Origin: Microcoleus sp. FACHB-61
GTDB taxonomy: Bacteria; Cyanobacteriota; Cyanobacteriia; Cyanobacteriales; Microcoleaceae
NCBI GenBank assembly: GCA_014695295.1
Contig: JACJNY010000080.1
Location: 1 to 54,634, forward strand
Direction of reading: 5' to 3'
Length of the DNA: 54,634 nt
A program made the translations under genes and the position numbers. Below are positions 43,175 through 51,365 of the stretch, piece after piece; the first letter of the stretch is position 1, and every line of letters starts with the position of its first letter. The notes beneath the pieces were generated by a model, which worked only from the letters and a program-made list of their open reading frames with translations, was not told the origin of the DNA and did not search any database.

Positions 43175-43684
43175 ATGAAAAGTGTGTTCCGAATTTTCCT
43201 GAGCCTGGTTTTAAGTTTAGTGTTGGCTTTTGGGTGGGTGCTGCTGAGTGCTACTCCGGCATTTGCCCTGCCGAAAACAAATATTAACTACACAAATATT
43301 AATTTGTCCGATCGCGATTTTTCCAACTCGGATTTAGCGGGGGGAACATTTGTCGCTGCCGAAATGCGGGGAACAAATTTTCAAGGTGCTGATTTAACTA
43401 ATGCGATTTTGACTAAGGGAGTTTTGCTGAATGCCAACTTGTCTGGTGCCAACCTCTCCGGTGCTTTGGTAGATAGAGTTACATTCGACGGCGCTAATTT
43501 GACGAATGCTAATTTTTCCGAGGCAATTATGACTCGAACTCGGTTTTATGATGCGGCAATTTCCGGCGCTGATTTTACTGACGCGATTATCGACGCTTAT
43601 CAAGTGACTCTCCTGTGCGAGAAAGCAGATGGTGTCAATCCCGTGACGGCAGTTTCTACCAGAGAAAGTTTGGGATGTCCGTAG
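43175..43684 (+). CDS. Exported pentapeptide-repeat protein (thylakoid-lumen type)
   Basis: This 169-residue protein has a clear signal peptide (1-31, ending TPAFA). Residues about 40-140 are pentapeptide repeats (TNFQGADLTNAILTKGVLL and so on). The C-terminal YQVTLLCEKADGVNPVT...TRESLGC is the conserved ending of the lumenal pentapeptide family shared with plant chloroplasts (TL15/TL17-like). The two C-terminal cysteines may form a disulfide. It should fold as a right-handed beta helix in the lumen or periplasm. Function unknown. Confidence 0.88.
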   Translation: MKSVFRIFLSLVLSLVLAFGWVLLSATPAFALPKTNINYTNINLSDRDFSNSDLAGGTFVAAEMRGTNFQGADLTNAILTKGVLLNANLSGANLSGALVDRVTFDGANLTNANFSEAIMTRTRFYDAAISGADFTDAIIDAYQVTLLCEKADGVNPVTAVSTRESLGCP

Positions 43685-43762
43685 AAATTCACAATTTAAA
43701 AACTTCCTGAGTAATTGTTTAATTAGATGCGCCTGTAGGGATGTGAAATACGCAAATTAAAG

Positions 43763-43785
43763 CCCCTCTCCTTGAAGGCGAGGGG
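43763..43785. terminator. Hairpin between convergent pentapeptide and SLH genes
   Basis: CCCCTC (43763-43768) pairs with GAGGGG (43780-43785), and an inner CCTT/AAGG pairing supports it. A TTTCA tail follows on the plus strand. It lies between two convergent genes and could terminate both. Its CCTTGAAGGCG core resembles the left-end hairpin of the IsrB element (CCTGAAGGCG), so it may be a relic of such an element. Confidence 0.5.
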
Positions 43786-43811
43786 TTTCAGGAAATTTCC
43801 AAGTATCGGCT

Positions 43812-45065
43812 CTATCGAGCGCTACAAATGCCTGTGCTGGTAGTACCAACTACCAACTCGGAATCCAACTGCAAATCTAAATCGGTGTCGGGATTAACAG
43901 CATACAAATCGACTTTATCTCGACCCAAAAACACCCCGATCAAAGTCCCGATTCCCGCACCGCCGAGCACCTCTTCAGTCGCGATCGCCCGATCGCCCGT
44001 AACACCTGCAATCGCCGCCGCTGCTGCTGCACCCAACGCCGTATTCTTAACCAGATTACCAACATTAACGCCCTTGGTAACAGTTTCTTTCCTAGTAATC
44101 AGTTGCGAAGTGGCCGCCAGAGGCACTCTGCTGCCGTTGATTATACTTAATTCTTGAGCCACAAACTGAACGCCCGAAGCAGTCGATCGCAATTCCCCGT
44201 TCACTTTGGAGCCTTCGGGTATCAGCACTTGGCCATTATTGCCCGTGATATCCGAAGCAACAGTCAGCGTAATCGGAGATTTGTCATTGGGGCCGAGCAA
44301 AATCTTGCCTTTTGTGTACTCGACTGGAATAGTCGCCCCGCTGGGAATTTTCACAGCAACAGACTCGCTAACATCAATCTTAGCAATGTAAGGAGAATTA
44401 ATGGCTCTTGCTTGATTGGTACTCACTAATGTTTGATAGATAAAAGCAGCTACTTCCGCTCGCGTTGCTGACTTGTTGGGTTTGAGAGATTTAGGATTGG
44501 GATAGCTGACAACTAACTGTTTTTCAGTAGCAGCAGCAACGCTTTGGACAGCATAACTTTGAATTTCACCCGCATCGCTATAGTAGCTGAGAACATCTTG
44601 AAAATTGCAGGTAGGCTCATAGCCCATTCCGTTATTTAAAGCGACTACAACTTGAACGCGAGGAATCTGCTGTGTCGGTCTGAAAACATTGCCGGGATAG
44701 CCAGACATCCATCCCATTTCGTAAGCTTCTGCGATCGCCCCGCTTGCCCAAAAATTCGACGGAACATCGGCAAACCTCACAGCAGCGCGGGTTTTTGCCT
44801 TTTTCACATAACGCACCATTGCCGCGAATTCAGCCCGCGTTACCGGTGCATCCGGGCGAAAACTACCATCGGGAAATCCTTTGATAATGCCTCTTTCTGA
44901 CAAATCTTGAATAAAGTCTTTTGCCCAGTAGTTATTATTAACATCCGAAAAAGCTGTTTGAGCAAAAGAAGGGGCAGGAGCTAGCATCGGCGCTGCGGTT
45001 CCGGCAACGGTTCCCAAGGTTAATAAAACAGATGTGCCGGATTTGATGCGATTTAATACAGACAT
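43812..45065 (-). CDS. SLH-domain surface/envelope protein
   Basis: From ATG 45065 the product is 417 residues. A GGAGAA ribosome site lies about 8 nt upstream, so the upstream in-frame ATG at 45089 is not used here. A signal peptide (about 1-36, ending SFAQ) leads to S-layer homology repeats. The first is FSDVNNNYWAKDFIQDL with GIIKGFPDGSFRPDAPVTRAEF, then FADVPSNFWASGAIAEAYEM, and a weaker third. The C-terminal half is a beta-rich segment followed by a glycine/alanine-rich helix pair resembling a glycine-zipper (about 335-375). SLH domains bind peptidoglycan-linked polymers and anchor proteins to the wall. Confidence 0.9.
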   Translation of the reverse strand: MSVLNRIKSGTSVLLTLGTVAGTAAPMLAPAPSFAQTAFSDVNNNYWAKDFIQDLSERGIIKGFPDGSFRPDAPVTRAEFAAMVRYVKKAKTRAAVRFADVPSNFWASGAIAEAYEMGWMSGYPGNVFRPTQQIPRVQVVVALNNGMGYEPTCNFQDVLSYYSDAGEIQSYAVQSVAAATEKQLVVSYPNPKSLKPNKSATRAEVAAFIYQTLVSTNQARAINSPYIAKIDVSESVAVKIPSGATIPVEYTKGKILLGPNDKSPITLTVASDITGNNGQVLIPEGSKVNGELRSTASGVQFVAQELSIINGSRVPLAATSQLITRKETVTKGVNVGNLVKNTALGAAAAAAIAGVTGDRAIATEEVLGGAGIGTLIGVFLGRDKVDLYAVNPDTDLDLQLDSELVVGTTSTGICSAR

Positions 45066-45411
45066 TTTTTGATTCTCCAATTTACACAATTTTTTTATTG
45101 AGGAGAAGTAAGCTTTTGATAGGCTGATTGATTCTGCCCGAACTGGCTTTTTCCCTCACTTATGTAATCATTATTGAATGCTCTTATTTTTAGTGCGGGG
45201 AAGATACGGTCGTTTAAAATAAATATTTTTATTCTTAGTGTGGGATTTTAAAATGCTTAAATTCCTTAAATTCCTTAAATTCCTTATCTCCTTTATCTGC
45301 GTTCTCTCTGTGATTAACAGGATTTACGGACAAAGCCGTTTGATATTAGTTAACTATATTAACTAAAAGTGAATATAATTGACTCGATCGAGAAATACCT
45401 GTTTGTTGCTT
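45066..45411. other. Intergenic region between SLH protein and amidase
   Basis: This 346-bp divergent region should hold both promoters. It contains repeated AAATTCCTT units near 45255-45290. No complete promoter or RNA gene was recognised. Confidence 0.4.
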
Positions 45412-46890
45412 ATGAGTAGCCTGACGTTTGCCTCTGCCCATCAGCTAGCGCGAATGATTCGCGATCGCGAAGTCTCTGCCGTCGAAGTTCTCGACGCTTA
45501 CCTTACTCAAATCGCAAAGCACAACTCGAAACTAAACGCCATTTGTACGCTGGATGAAGAGAATGCTCGTACTAGAGCAAAACTTGCCGATGAAGCCCTA
45601 GCCAGAGGAGAAAACTGGGGTGCTTTACATGGGGTTCCCATCACGATTAAAGACATTTTTGAAACAGCCGGACTCCGCACCACAGCAGGCTATATTCCCC
45701 TCAAAGATTATGTCCCTCAACAGGATGCAACTGCTGTTGCGAGATTGCGGGCAGCAGGTGCTGTCATCGTGGGAAAAACCAACATGGCGGAACTAGCTGC
45801 CGATTATCAAAGCACAAATTCTCTGTTTCCACGGGTGAATAATCCTTGGCATCTAGACTACACACCTGGGGGCAGTTCCGGGGGCAGTGCCGCTGCTGTC
45901 GCCTCCGGACTTTCACCGTTGGATTTGGGGAACGATTTCGGGGGTTCGGTGCGTCAACCCGCTCATTTCTGCGGCATATATGGTTTAAAGCCGACAGATC
46001 GCCGTATTTCTACAGCAGGGCAGATTCCTGAAGTGCCGGGAATGCCACTGTCTATTCGGCAAATGATGACCGTTGGGTGTTTTGCGCGATCGATCGAAGA
46101 CATCCGGCTATGTTTTTCATTAATTGCAGGCGCGGATCTGCGACGCCCTGATGTCCCGCCGATTCCGCTCGATCGACCCTCTGGCAAGCCTTTGCAGCAT
46201 CTCAAAATCGCTTGGAGCGATGAATGGGCTGAAGTTCCCGTTGCTTCTGAAATTCGAGCAGCTATGCAGTCGATCGTGCAGACACTCTCTCACGCAGGTG
46301 TCCAAATCGAACGCTGGCTTCCCAAAGACTTTGACCTTTCCAAAATATTGAATCTCTACGGACGGATGTCAATGTACCTCACTATCTACGCTCAACCGCA
46401 GGATAGATATAACCTGCGTCGTAGTTTAGGATTAATCTTCCGCACCGCAACCCAAGGCGACAAGGAACTCCGAAAATTGGGAGATTTCAGCAGATTGCTA
46501 CCTGAGATATTGAATCCAAGTTTGAAAGGATATTTCGAGGCACTCACACAGCGCGATCGCTTCACTGCCCATATAGATGAGGCATTAGAACCTTGGGATG
46601 TATGGCTTTGTCCCGTTGCTGCAACCGGTGCGTTTACTCACCGTCCCGCTTGGAGTGCCGTTGAGCTTAATGGCAGATCCTATCCTTATTCAGTGGCAAA
46701 CGGAGCTTACACCATGCCTTCTAATCTGAGCGGACATCCTGCGGTGGTAATTCCAATTGGACAAACTCAAAATGGTTTACCGATTGGAATGCAAATTGTT
46801 GGTAAGCGGTGGCGCGAAATGGAGTTGTTGGCGATCGCAGAAGCGATCGACAAAGTGGTTGGTAATTTGCAACACCCTCCTGGTTACTGA
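45412..46890 (+). CDS. Amidase-signature family hydrolase
   Basis: From ATG 45412 the product has 492 residues; an upstream TTG at 45379 would add 11. The amidase-signature triad is complete: Lys80 (VPITIKD), cis-Ser155 (YTPGGSSGGSAAAV) and nucleophile Ser179 (DFGGSVRQPAHFCG). The family includes GatA, fatty-acid amide hydrolases and aryl amidases. The gene is not next to gatB or gatC and diverges from the GatA pattern in the C-terminal half, so a stand-alone amidase with unknown substrate is likely. No strong ribosome site is present. Confidence 0.9.
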   Translation: MSSLTFASAHQLARMIRDREVSAVEVLDAYLTQIAKHNSKLNAICTLDEENARTRAKLADEALARGENWGALHGVPITIKDIFETAGLRTTAGYIPLKDYVPQQDATAVARLRAAGAVIVGKTNMAELAADYQSTNSLFPRVNNPWHLDYTPGGSSGGSAAAVASGLSPLDLGNDFGGSVRQPAHFCGIYGLKPTDRRISTAGQIPEVPGMPLSIRQMMTVGCFARSIEDIRLCFSLIAGADLRRPDVPPIPLDRPSGKPLQHLKIAWSDEWAEVPVASEIRAAMQSIVQTLSHAGVQIERWLPKDFDLSKILNLYGRMSMYLTIYAQPQDRYNLRRSLGLIFRTATQGDKELRKLGDFSRLLPEILNPSLKGYFEALTQRDRFTAHIDEALEPWDVWLCPVAATGAFTHRPAWSAVELNGRSYPYSVANGAYTMPSNLSGHPAVVIPIGQTQNGLPIGMQIVGKRWREMELLAIAEAIDKVVGNLQHPPGY

Positions 46891-46935
46891 GCCTTTTATA
46901 AAGTTTCACTTGATGGTGAAGAATACAATCAGTGC

Positions 46936-47065
46936 TAGGGTGCGTCAGGTTTGAGATTTTCTATTTGCACCGAAAGTATGACTCTGACGCACCGTTTTTT
47001 GCGGGCGTGCGTCAGTTGTGAGATTGTTAGTTTGTAGCGGAAATAATGCTAGCTGACGCACCCTA
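46936..47065. repeat. 130-bp element with 13-bp terminal inverted repeats
   Basis: TAGGGTGCGTCAG (46936-46948) and CTGACGCACCCTA (47053-47065) are exact inverted repeats. Internal copies CTGACGCACCG and GCGTGCGTCAG lie near 46983-47015, giving a nested arrangement. No ORF. It looks like a miniature palindromic element placed between convergent genes. Confidence 0.8.
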
Positions 47066-47097
47066 CTTCATTTTTAATGATGAGGCGTGACTGATGT

Positions 47098-47790
47098 CTA
47101 ATGACTAATACTTGCGATTGGCTCCCAACTGGTCACATCTTCAAATAAAGATTGATAGCCCGCTGCATTGGGATGGAGCCCATCCGAAGTTAGACACGAA
47201 CTACACCAAATATTGCCCCGAGCGAGCCATTTATCAAAAATATCTAAATAGGGAATTCCCCGCAACTCACAAGCTAATTTCGTTGCTTCTTTATACCGAT
47301 ATTGGTCAGCATGACTGTAATACAAACAATCTTGAAAAGGCATTTTACTTTCATCCACCGGCACCATCCCGACAAATATTACCGGGCAAAGTTGTTGGGA
47401 CAGGTTTAACAAATTATCCAAAACAGTTTTAAAATGTTCAAAATCAGTGTAGCTGCGCCCGCTAGGCGACTGCACTCTTGCCGAATCGTTGAGGCCGACG
47501 GAAAGAATAATCGCATCCGGGACGCGGTTTCTGAGTTCGCCCCGGTGCCGAAACTCGTTTTCGAGCCGCTGGGAGACTTGATAAGCCCGATCGCCCCGAA
47601 CACCCAAATTGTATAAAACGTGGCCTGCACTCTCCGGTAACATCCACTGGCGCCGCAATCTTTCCACCCAACCCCCGCCTACACCGTCGCCGAAACCGTA
47701 GATTAAGCTGTCGCCGAAAGCAACCAATTTGAGGGGATGAGAATTTCCCCGATGCAAGTGGCCAAAGGAATAGGCTGTTGCTGCCTGCAT
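47098..47790 (-). CDS. SGNH/GDSL-family hydrolase
   Basis: From ATG 47790 the product has 230 residues; an upstream TTG at 47796 is less likely. It has block I with the nucleophile (AFGDSLIYGFG, Ser28), block II glycine, block III Asn (SVGLND) and block V with Asp and His (SDGLHPNAAGY). This is a complete SGNH esterase/lipase active site. There is no clear signal peptide, so it is probably cytoplasmic. Substrate unknown; members include lysophospholipases and carbohydrate esterases. It is divergent from rpoZ with an 80-bp gap. Confidence 0.88.
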   Translation of the reverse strand: MQAATAYSFGHLHRGNSHPLKLVAFGDSLIYGFGDGVGGGWVERLRRQWMLPESAGHVLYNLGVRGDRAYQVSQRLENEFRHRGELRNRVPDAIILSVGLNDSARVQSPSGRSYTDFEHFKTVLDNLLNLSQQLCPVIFVGMVPVDESKMPFQDCLYYSHADQYRYKEATKLACELRGIPYLDIFDKWLARGNIWCSSCLTSDGLHPNAAGYQSLFEDVTSWEPIASISH

Positions 47791-47870
47791 AAGCAATAAT
47801 ACTCAGTTAGTAATTTATGAATCTTGACATACTAAACTAGAATGTAACATTAGATAAAGTAGGTAGTCTC

Positions 47871-48101
47871 ATGGTTAAGCGTCCAACCTTCGATTCAACT
47901 CAGCTAACCCGTCGGGCGGAAGAGTTGATCGGTGCTGCATCCAACCGCTATCGGATTACGGTGCAGGTGGCGAACCGCGCAAAACGCCGTCGCTATGAAG
48001 ATTTTGACAGTATGGACGACCATCAAATGAAACCTGTAATGCGGGCGATATTTGAGATGTCGGACGAACTCACTCAGCCGGAAATTATCGGAGACATCTA
48101 G
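47871..48101 (+). CDS. rpoZ: RNA polymerase omega subunit
   Basis: This 76-residue protein matches cyanobacterial RpoZ: MVKRPTFDSTQLTRRAEELIGAASNRYRI, then VANRAKRRRYEDFD. Omega helps assemble the beta' subunit into RNA polymerase and affects sigma-factor use in cyanobacteria. A TTGACA hexamer lies 42-47 bp upstream (47824). The gene diverges from the SGNH hydrolase gene. Confidence 0.95.
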   Translation: MVKRPTFDSTQLTRRAEELIGAASNRYRITVQVANRAKRRRYEDFDSMDDHQMKPVMRAIFEMSDELTQPEIIGDI

Positions 48102-48351
48102 AGTTGGGGAGTTTTGAGTTTTGAGTGGTGAATTGCGAGCAATTTTTTTAAACTCAACTCTCAAAACTTTCTCAAACTCGACAGGCGGATCAGGGGAGAA
48201 GCCCGGTTTATTCCTAGCTTCTTTGTTGAGAAACTTCTGATTTGTCTAAGAAACCGCCTTGATGAGCGTAAGTCCTAAAATTATCAACTAGGACATCTGC
48301 TTGGCGGTAAGTTTATGAAATTATTCTATTTTTGAAATAATTATCAAAACC

Positions 48352-48996
48352 GTGAAGAAATTAAAGCTGGGCTTGAGTTTTCTGTTCGTTACTTTGAGTG
48401 TGGCGATTTTCACGCTTTTGAGTTGGGTATTGGAATCGGGCGAACTGAGTCTGTCGGCTTTGGAACCTTCGCTGCTGCGGAGTTCAGAGTCTGCGTCTGT
48501 GCAGCGGGTTGCTCAACAATCTGCGCCGTTGCAAGTGAGGGTGCAAGATGCGTGGAAATTTGTGTACGAAAAATTGCCGGATTTCCCGATCGAAAATAAC
48601 TACATTTCTAAGGAAACTGGAAAAGTCGATCCTACCAATACTTTAGTCGGGCGGTTGATTCGATATCACGTATTTGTCAAAGGACGGCCGCCCAATTACC
48701 GCTTTGATTGGAAGTTGAGTTTAGCTGACTATTTGGGCGCAACTCCCGATTATTTGGTAGAAAGTGTGTATCCGGGAAACGACGTTTTGCGGCAAAATCC
48801 GATGGAAAAGGATCGCGCTGCTATTCAAAGTTTAAATAGAGTACAGCGGGATGCTTTGGTTCAAGCTTTGGTTGATGTTTTTACCGAGACTTCCGGGCGT
48901 GGGCGCACACCGGCGGGGGAAAAACCACAAGGGCGATCGAATTCCCCGGAGATACCGCAGCCGCAGCCGGGAGATGCGAAGTTGCTGATACCGTAA
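48352..48996 (+). CDS. Conserved hypothetical membrane/exported protein
   Basis: This 214-residue protein starts at a GTG and has an N-terminal hydrophobic segment (about 7-27) that is a signal anchor or signal peptide. A soluble domain (about 60-170) follows with RVQDAWKFVYEKLPDFPIENNYIS and TNTLVGRLIRYHVFVKGRPPNYRFDWKLSLADYLG. The tail is Pro- and Gly-rich. I recognise no named family, but the ordered, non-repetitive composition and position after rpoZ argue for a genuine cyanobacterial protein. It is likely periplasmic or lumenal. Confidence 0.75.
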   Translation: MKKLKLGLSFLFVTLSVAIFTLLSWVLESGELSLSALEPSLLRSSESASVQRVAQQSAPLQVRVQDAWKFVYEKLPDFPIENNYISKETGKVDPTNTLVGRLIRYHVFVKGRPPNYRFDWKLSLADYLGATPDYLVESVYPGNDVLRQNPMEKDRAAIQSLNRVQRDALVQALVDVFTETSGRGRTPAGEKPQGRSNSPEIPQPQPGDAKLLIP

Positions 48997-49100
48997 TACT
49001 CAGGGATGCAGAAACCGGGTTTTTTCTGGAAATACTGCAGTTGAGCTTTTAACACTGGTAAAAAACCTGGTTTCTTTCGTATTTATGGGTAAGTCCTACT

Positions 49101-49140
49101 AATCTAAAATCTAAAATCCAAAATCTAAAATCTAAAATCC
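49101..49140. repeat. Heptamer repeat (AAAATCT)n upstream of DUF1818 gene
   Basis: About five to six AAAATCT/C heptamers end 4-6 nt before the ATG at 49145. It is the same unit, in complement, as the array before CheW at 1651-1680. An AAACCGGGTTT-type repeat lies just upstream (49007-49070). Confidence 0.85.
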
Positions 49141-49144
49141 CTCA

Positions 49145-49513
49145 ATGGTGGAACGTGTAATTAAAACGGGTGTTGGGTGGCGTTTGGGATGGAACCCGGA
49201 GGCGGAGGAGTTTAAGGGTTTGGTGGCTGGCGACGGTTGGGCGATCGAACTCACTGAGGCTGAGTTGAACGATTTTTGCCGATTGTTGGGGCAATTGGCC
49301 GGCACAATGAGTCAAATGGCCTCTGAGTTAATGGACGAGGAAAAAATCGCCATTGAAGCCGAAAGCGACTTGCTGTGGGTGCAGGTGGAAGGCTATCCCG
49401 AAGCTTACAGCGTGCAGTTGATCTTGAATGCTGGCCGGAGGTGCGAGGGTTTTTGGCCGGCGGCTGCGGCGCCCGGTTTGGTGCAGGCCGCAAAAGTTTT
49501 AAAAGTTTTTTGA
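49145..49513 (+). CDS. DUF1818 family protein
   Basis: This 122-residue protein matches cyanobacterial DUF1818: GVGWRLGWNPEAEEFKGLVAG, GWAIELTEAELNDFCRLL, then LWVQVEGYPEAYSVQLIL and a C-terminal GRRCEGFWPAAAAPGLVQAA. The family is small and soluble with unknown function. The start codon directly follows a heptamer array, so translation starts without an obvious Shine-Dalgarno site. It lies 37 bp upstream of tRNA-Pro. Confidence 0.88.
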   Translation: MVERVIKTGVGWRLGWNPEAEEFKGLVAGDGWAIELTEAELNDFCRLLGQLAGTMSQMASELMDEEKIAIEAESDLLWVQVEGYPEAYSVQLILNAGRRCEGFWPAAAAPGLVQAAKVLKVF

Positions 49514-49550
49514 CTTTCTATCGAATTCCATGCTAAGCTATTAAAGCTGT

Positions 49551-49624
49551 CGGGGCGTAGCGCAGCTTGGTAGCGCACTACTTTGGGGTAGTAGGGGTCG
49601 TGGGTTCAAATCCCGCCGCTCCGA
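49551..49624 (+). tRNA. trnP-UGG: tRNA-Pro (anticodon TGG)
   Basis: A 74-nt cloverleaf: acceptor stem CGGGGCG/CGCTCCG with one G-T pair, D-arm GCGCAGCTTGGTAGCGC, and anticodon stem CTACT/AGTAG around a TTTGGGG loop with anticodon TGG. The T-arm contains GGTTCAAATCC, and A is the discriminator base. CCA is not encoded. A terminator hairpin follows. Confidence 0.97.
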
Positions 49625-49631
49625 TTGTGAT

Positions 49632-49656
49632 AAAACCTTCTCTATGAGAAGGTTTT
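49632..49656 (+). terminator. Intrinsic terminator after tRNA-Pro
   Basis: AAAACCTTCTC (49632-49642) and GAGAAGGTTTT (49646-49656) form a perfect 11-bp stem with a 3-nt loop, followed by GTTGTTTT. It starts 8 nt after the tRNA end. Confidence 0.85.
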
Positions 49657-50351
49657 GTTGTTTTACGGTCGGCGAGGCAGCTCTTACCATTCTCAATTAG
49701 GGGTGGCACAATATCTCAAACTTAGGCATTGAATGCGATAAAAGTGCGATCGACCCAAAGGCTCCGTAAATATAGAAGTTTTCAAGGATCGGCTGCGGTT
49801 AGCGTGGTCGTGGTAAGGCAAGCGCTTTTCGTTGTACATCGCTCTGCCGGATTCGATCGCCAATTGCAAAGCAGCCTCCATCAAAGCCCGCAAAATTGAA
49901 CTCGACATGACAAGCGGCAACTTTGACCCATAGCTGGCAAAGTACAAACCTCAGAAACAAAAATCAATAAGAGTGAACGAACAGTTCGATCGCTTCAATA
50001 TCTACTTTAATATTTTTGGGAGTTCTTTCTCCTTATCATTAACTGAGCGACCAATGTAGAAAAATTAGCTTTTGTTATTGGGTTTTTATTATGGAATAAA
50101 CTAGGATATGTAGTCCATCAGGCATTTTTTTATCTGCGGCTAGACGATGAAGGATATGAGTTATTAATCGTCGTAAATATCTAATTAGATGTCTAGCATA
50201 ATCGGGATCTTTAGACTCCTTAGCAAAACTAGCACCTGTCCACATTTGCATTAAGTCCTCTAAGCCTATGCTAGACAAACCTTTTTCTACAGAATCAGTT
50301 TCTCAAGAATATAATTCTTCTCTATTAGCACTTATCTGGGTTTAATGCCTA
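49657..50351. other. Region without a convincing gene
   Basis: Two short minus-strand frames exist. One is 84 codons at 49693-49947. The other is 67 codons at 50075-50278 from a TTG, with a protein-like helical segment YARHLIRYLRRLITHILHRLA. Neither has a ribosome site or a recognised family. They could be gene remnants. Confidence 0.4.
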
Positions 50352-50564
50352 CTAAAATTGCTCTGCTGGTTTATGGCGATCGCACCACGTCTCCCCAGTG
50401 CGGATAGGTTCGCCACAAGCAGAGCAATGGTTCGGGAGTGCGGTGGAGTTTGGAAGCTCTCCAGTGCCGCCGCAAACGGGGCATTCCACATCATATTGTT
50501 GGTGGACGCCGGGAACAGCCCGGACGTGAATGATTGTGAGTCCCTTGCACCGTGGACATTCCAT
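50352..50564 (-). CDS. Small zinc-ribbon protein (DnaJ-type CxxCxG motif)
   Basis: From ATG 50564 the product has 70 residues. A perfect ribosome site AAGGAGAT lies 5 nt upstream, so the longer frame to 50783 is not the protein. Cysteine pairs at 3/6, 28/31 (CPVCGGTGE) and 47/50 plus Cys61 and nearby His residues suggest two zinc-binding knuckles. The CxxCxGxG motif is like the DnaJ zinc domain. Function is unknown; small proteins of this type can be nucleic-acid or chaperone adaptors. It has no operon partner. Confidence 0.75.
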   Translation of the reverse strand: MECPRCKGLTIIHVRAVPGVHQQYDVECPVCGGTGELPNSTALPNHCSACGEPIRTGETWCDRHKPAEQF

Positions 50565-51365
50565 GCCAATCTCCTTGACCTTGATAGCTTTGGTAAATTG
50601 AATCGAAGCAAAAACATTACACCGGCACGAGCTATGTACTGCTGTACTTGCTAAATGCCAGCGCTTGCCCAAATTCAACGACAATAAACTTTGCTGGCTT
50701 TCATTTCCATTATGAGCGATCGCCCCTGACTTGCGGGGAATAGCCAATATGCCCGCTTGCAAGTCGCTTCGCTCCCACGCCAAGGATATTTTCTACATTT
50801 GGCTTCTGTTTTGGAGCATTAGGCGCAACCGAATACCACGAATAGTCTAGTTGCATTCATCAAGTCCTTGATTAACAGATTCTATCCGACGCTATCATCT
50901 GCTTTAACCGATCGTAGCTGGGGATTGGACTGGATAAACTCATTCAACGGATTTAGCATAGGTCGGGTCAGACGCCTGATATATCACTCCTCTAACTTCT
51001 CACCCGGCTGGGAATTACTATAGTAAACAGAGCACTTTAGCTCACTCATTCAATATGAGCTATATTTCGTATCTAACTAAAGGTATAATTAAGTTTATAC
51101 CTTTAGGTAGATTTTACTCGATTTGTCTGGAGTCTAGATTTAAGGCAGTGTTTTGAGGCTACCAGCACAACTAAAGCCACAAAAGCTGTAGATCGCAAAG
51201 ATTTTAAACTGCTACAACTTTTCAACAATTGTTAAAAAGATGGCTTGGTACTCCTAAGAGTTATCTCTCATACAACTTATAAATAATTCCCGCTCCTTGA
51301 ATTACCAGCAGTCGCCGACTTACTTTTTTTCACTAGCTTATGCACGCACTATCAAAGCAAAATTA
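50565..51365. other. Intergenic region upstream of the alpha/beta hydrolase
   Basis: About 800 bp of mixed sequence. The only clear structure is the palindrome at 51077-51106. The weak frame 50565-50783 extends the zinc-ribbon ORF upstream but is judged non-coding. Confidence 0.4.
51077..51106. promoter_or_regulatory. Operator-like palindrome
   Basis: CTAAAGGTATAA (51077-51088) and TTATACCTTTAG (51095-51106) are exact 12-bp inverted arms around a 6-nt spacer. A TATAAT-like TATAATT overlaps the left arm and spacer. Size and symmetry fit a dimeric repressor site, about 260 bp upstream of the hydrolase start. Confidence 0.4.

Noticed and set aside
49693..50278. Two short minus-strand frames after tRNA-Pro
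   Set aside because: The second begins with TTG just after an in-frame stop; neither has a ribosome site or a family match. They may be remnants but cannot be supported as genes.
50565..50783. Upstream extension of the zinc-ribbon ORF to 143 residues
   Set aside because: A perfect AAGGAGAT site directly precedes the internal ATG at 50564, and the extra segment has an atypical composition.
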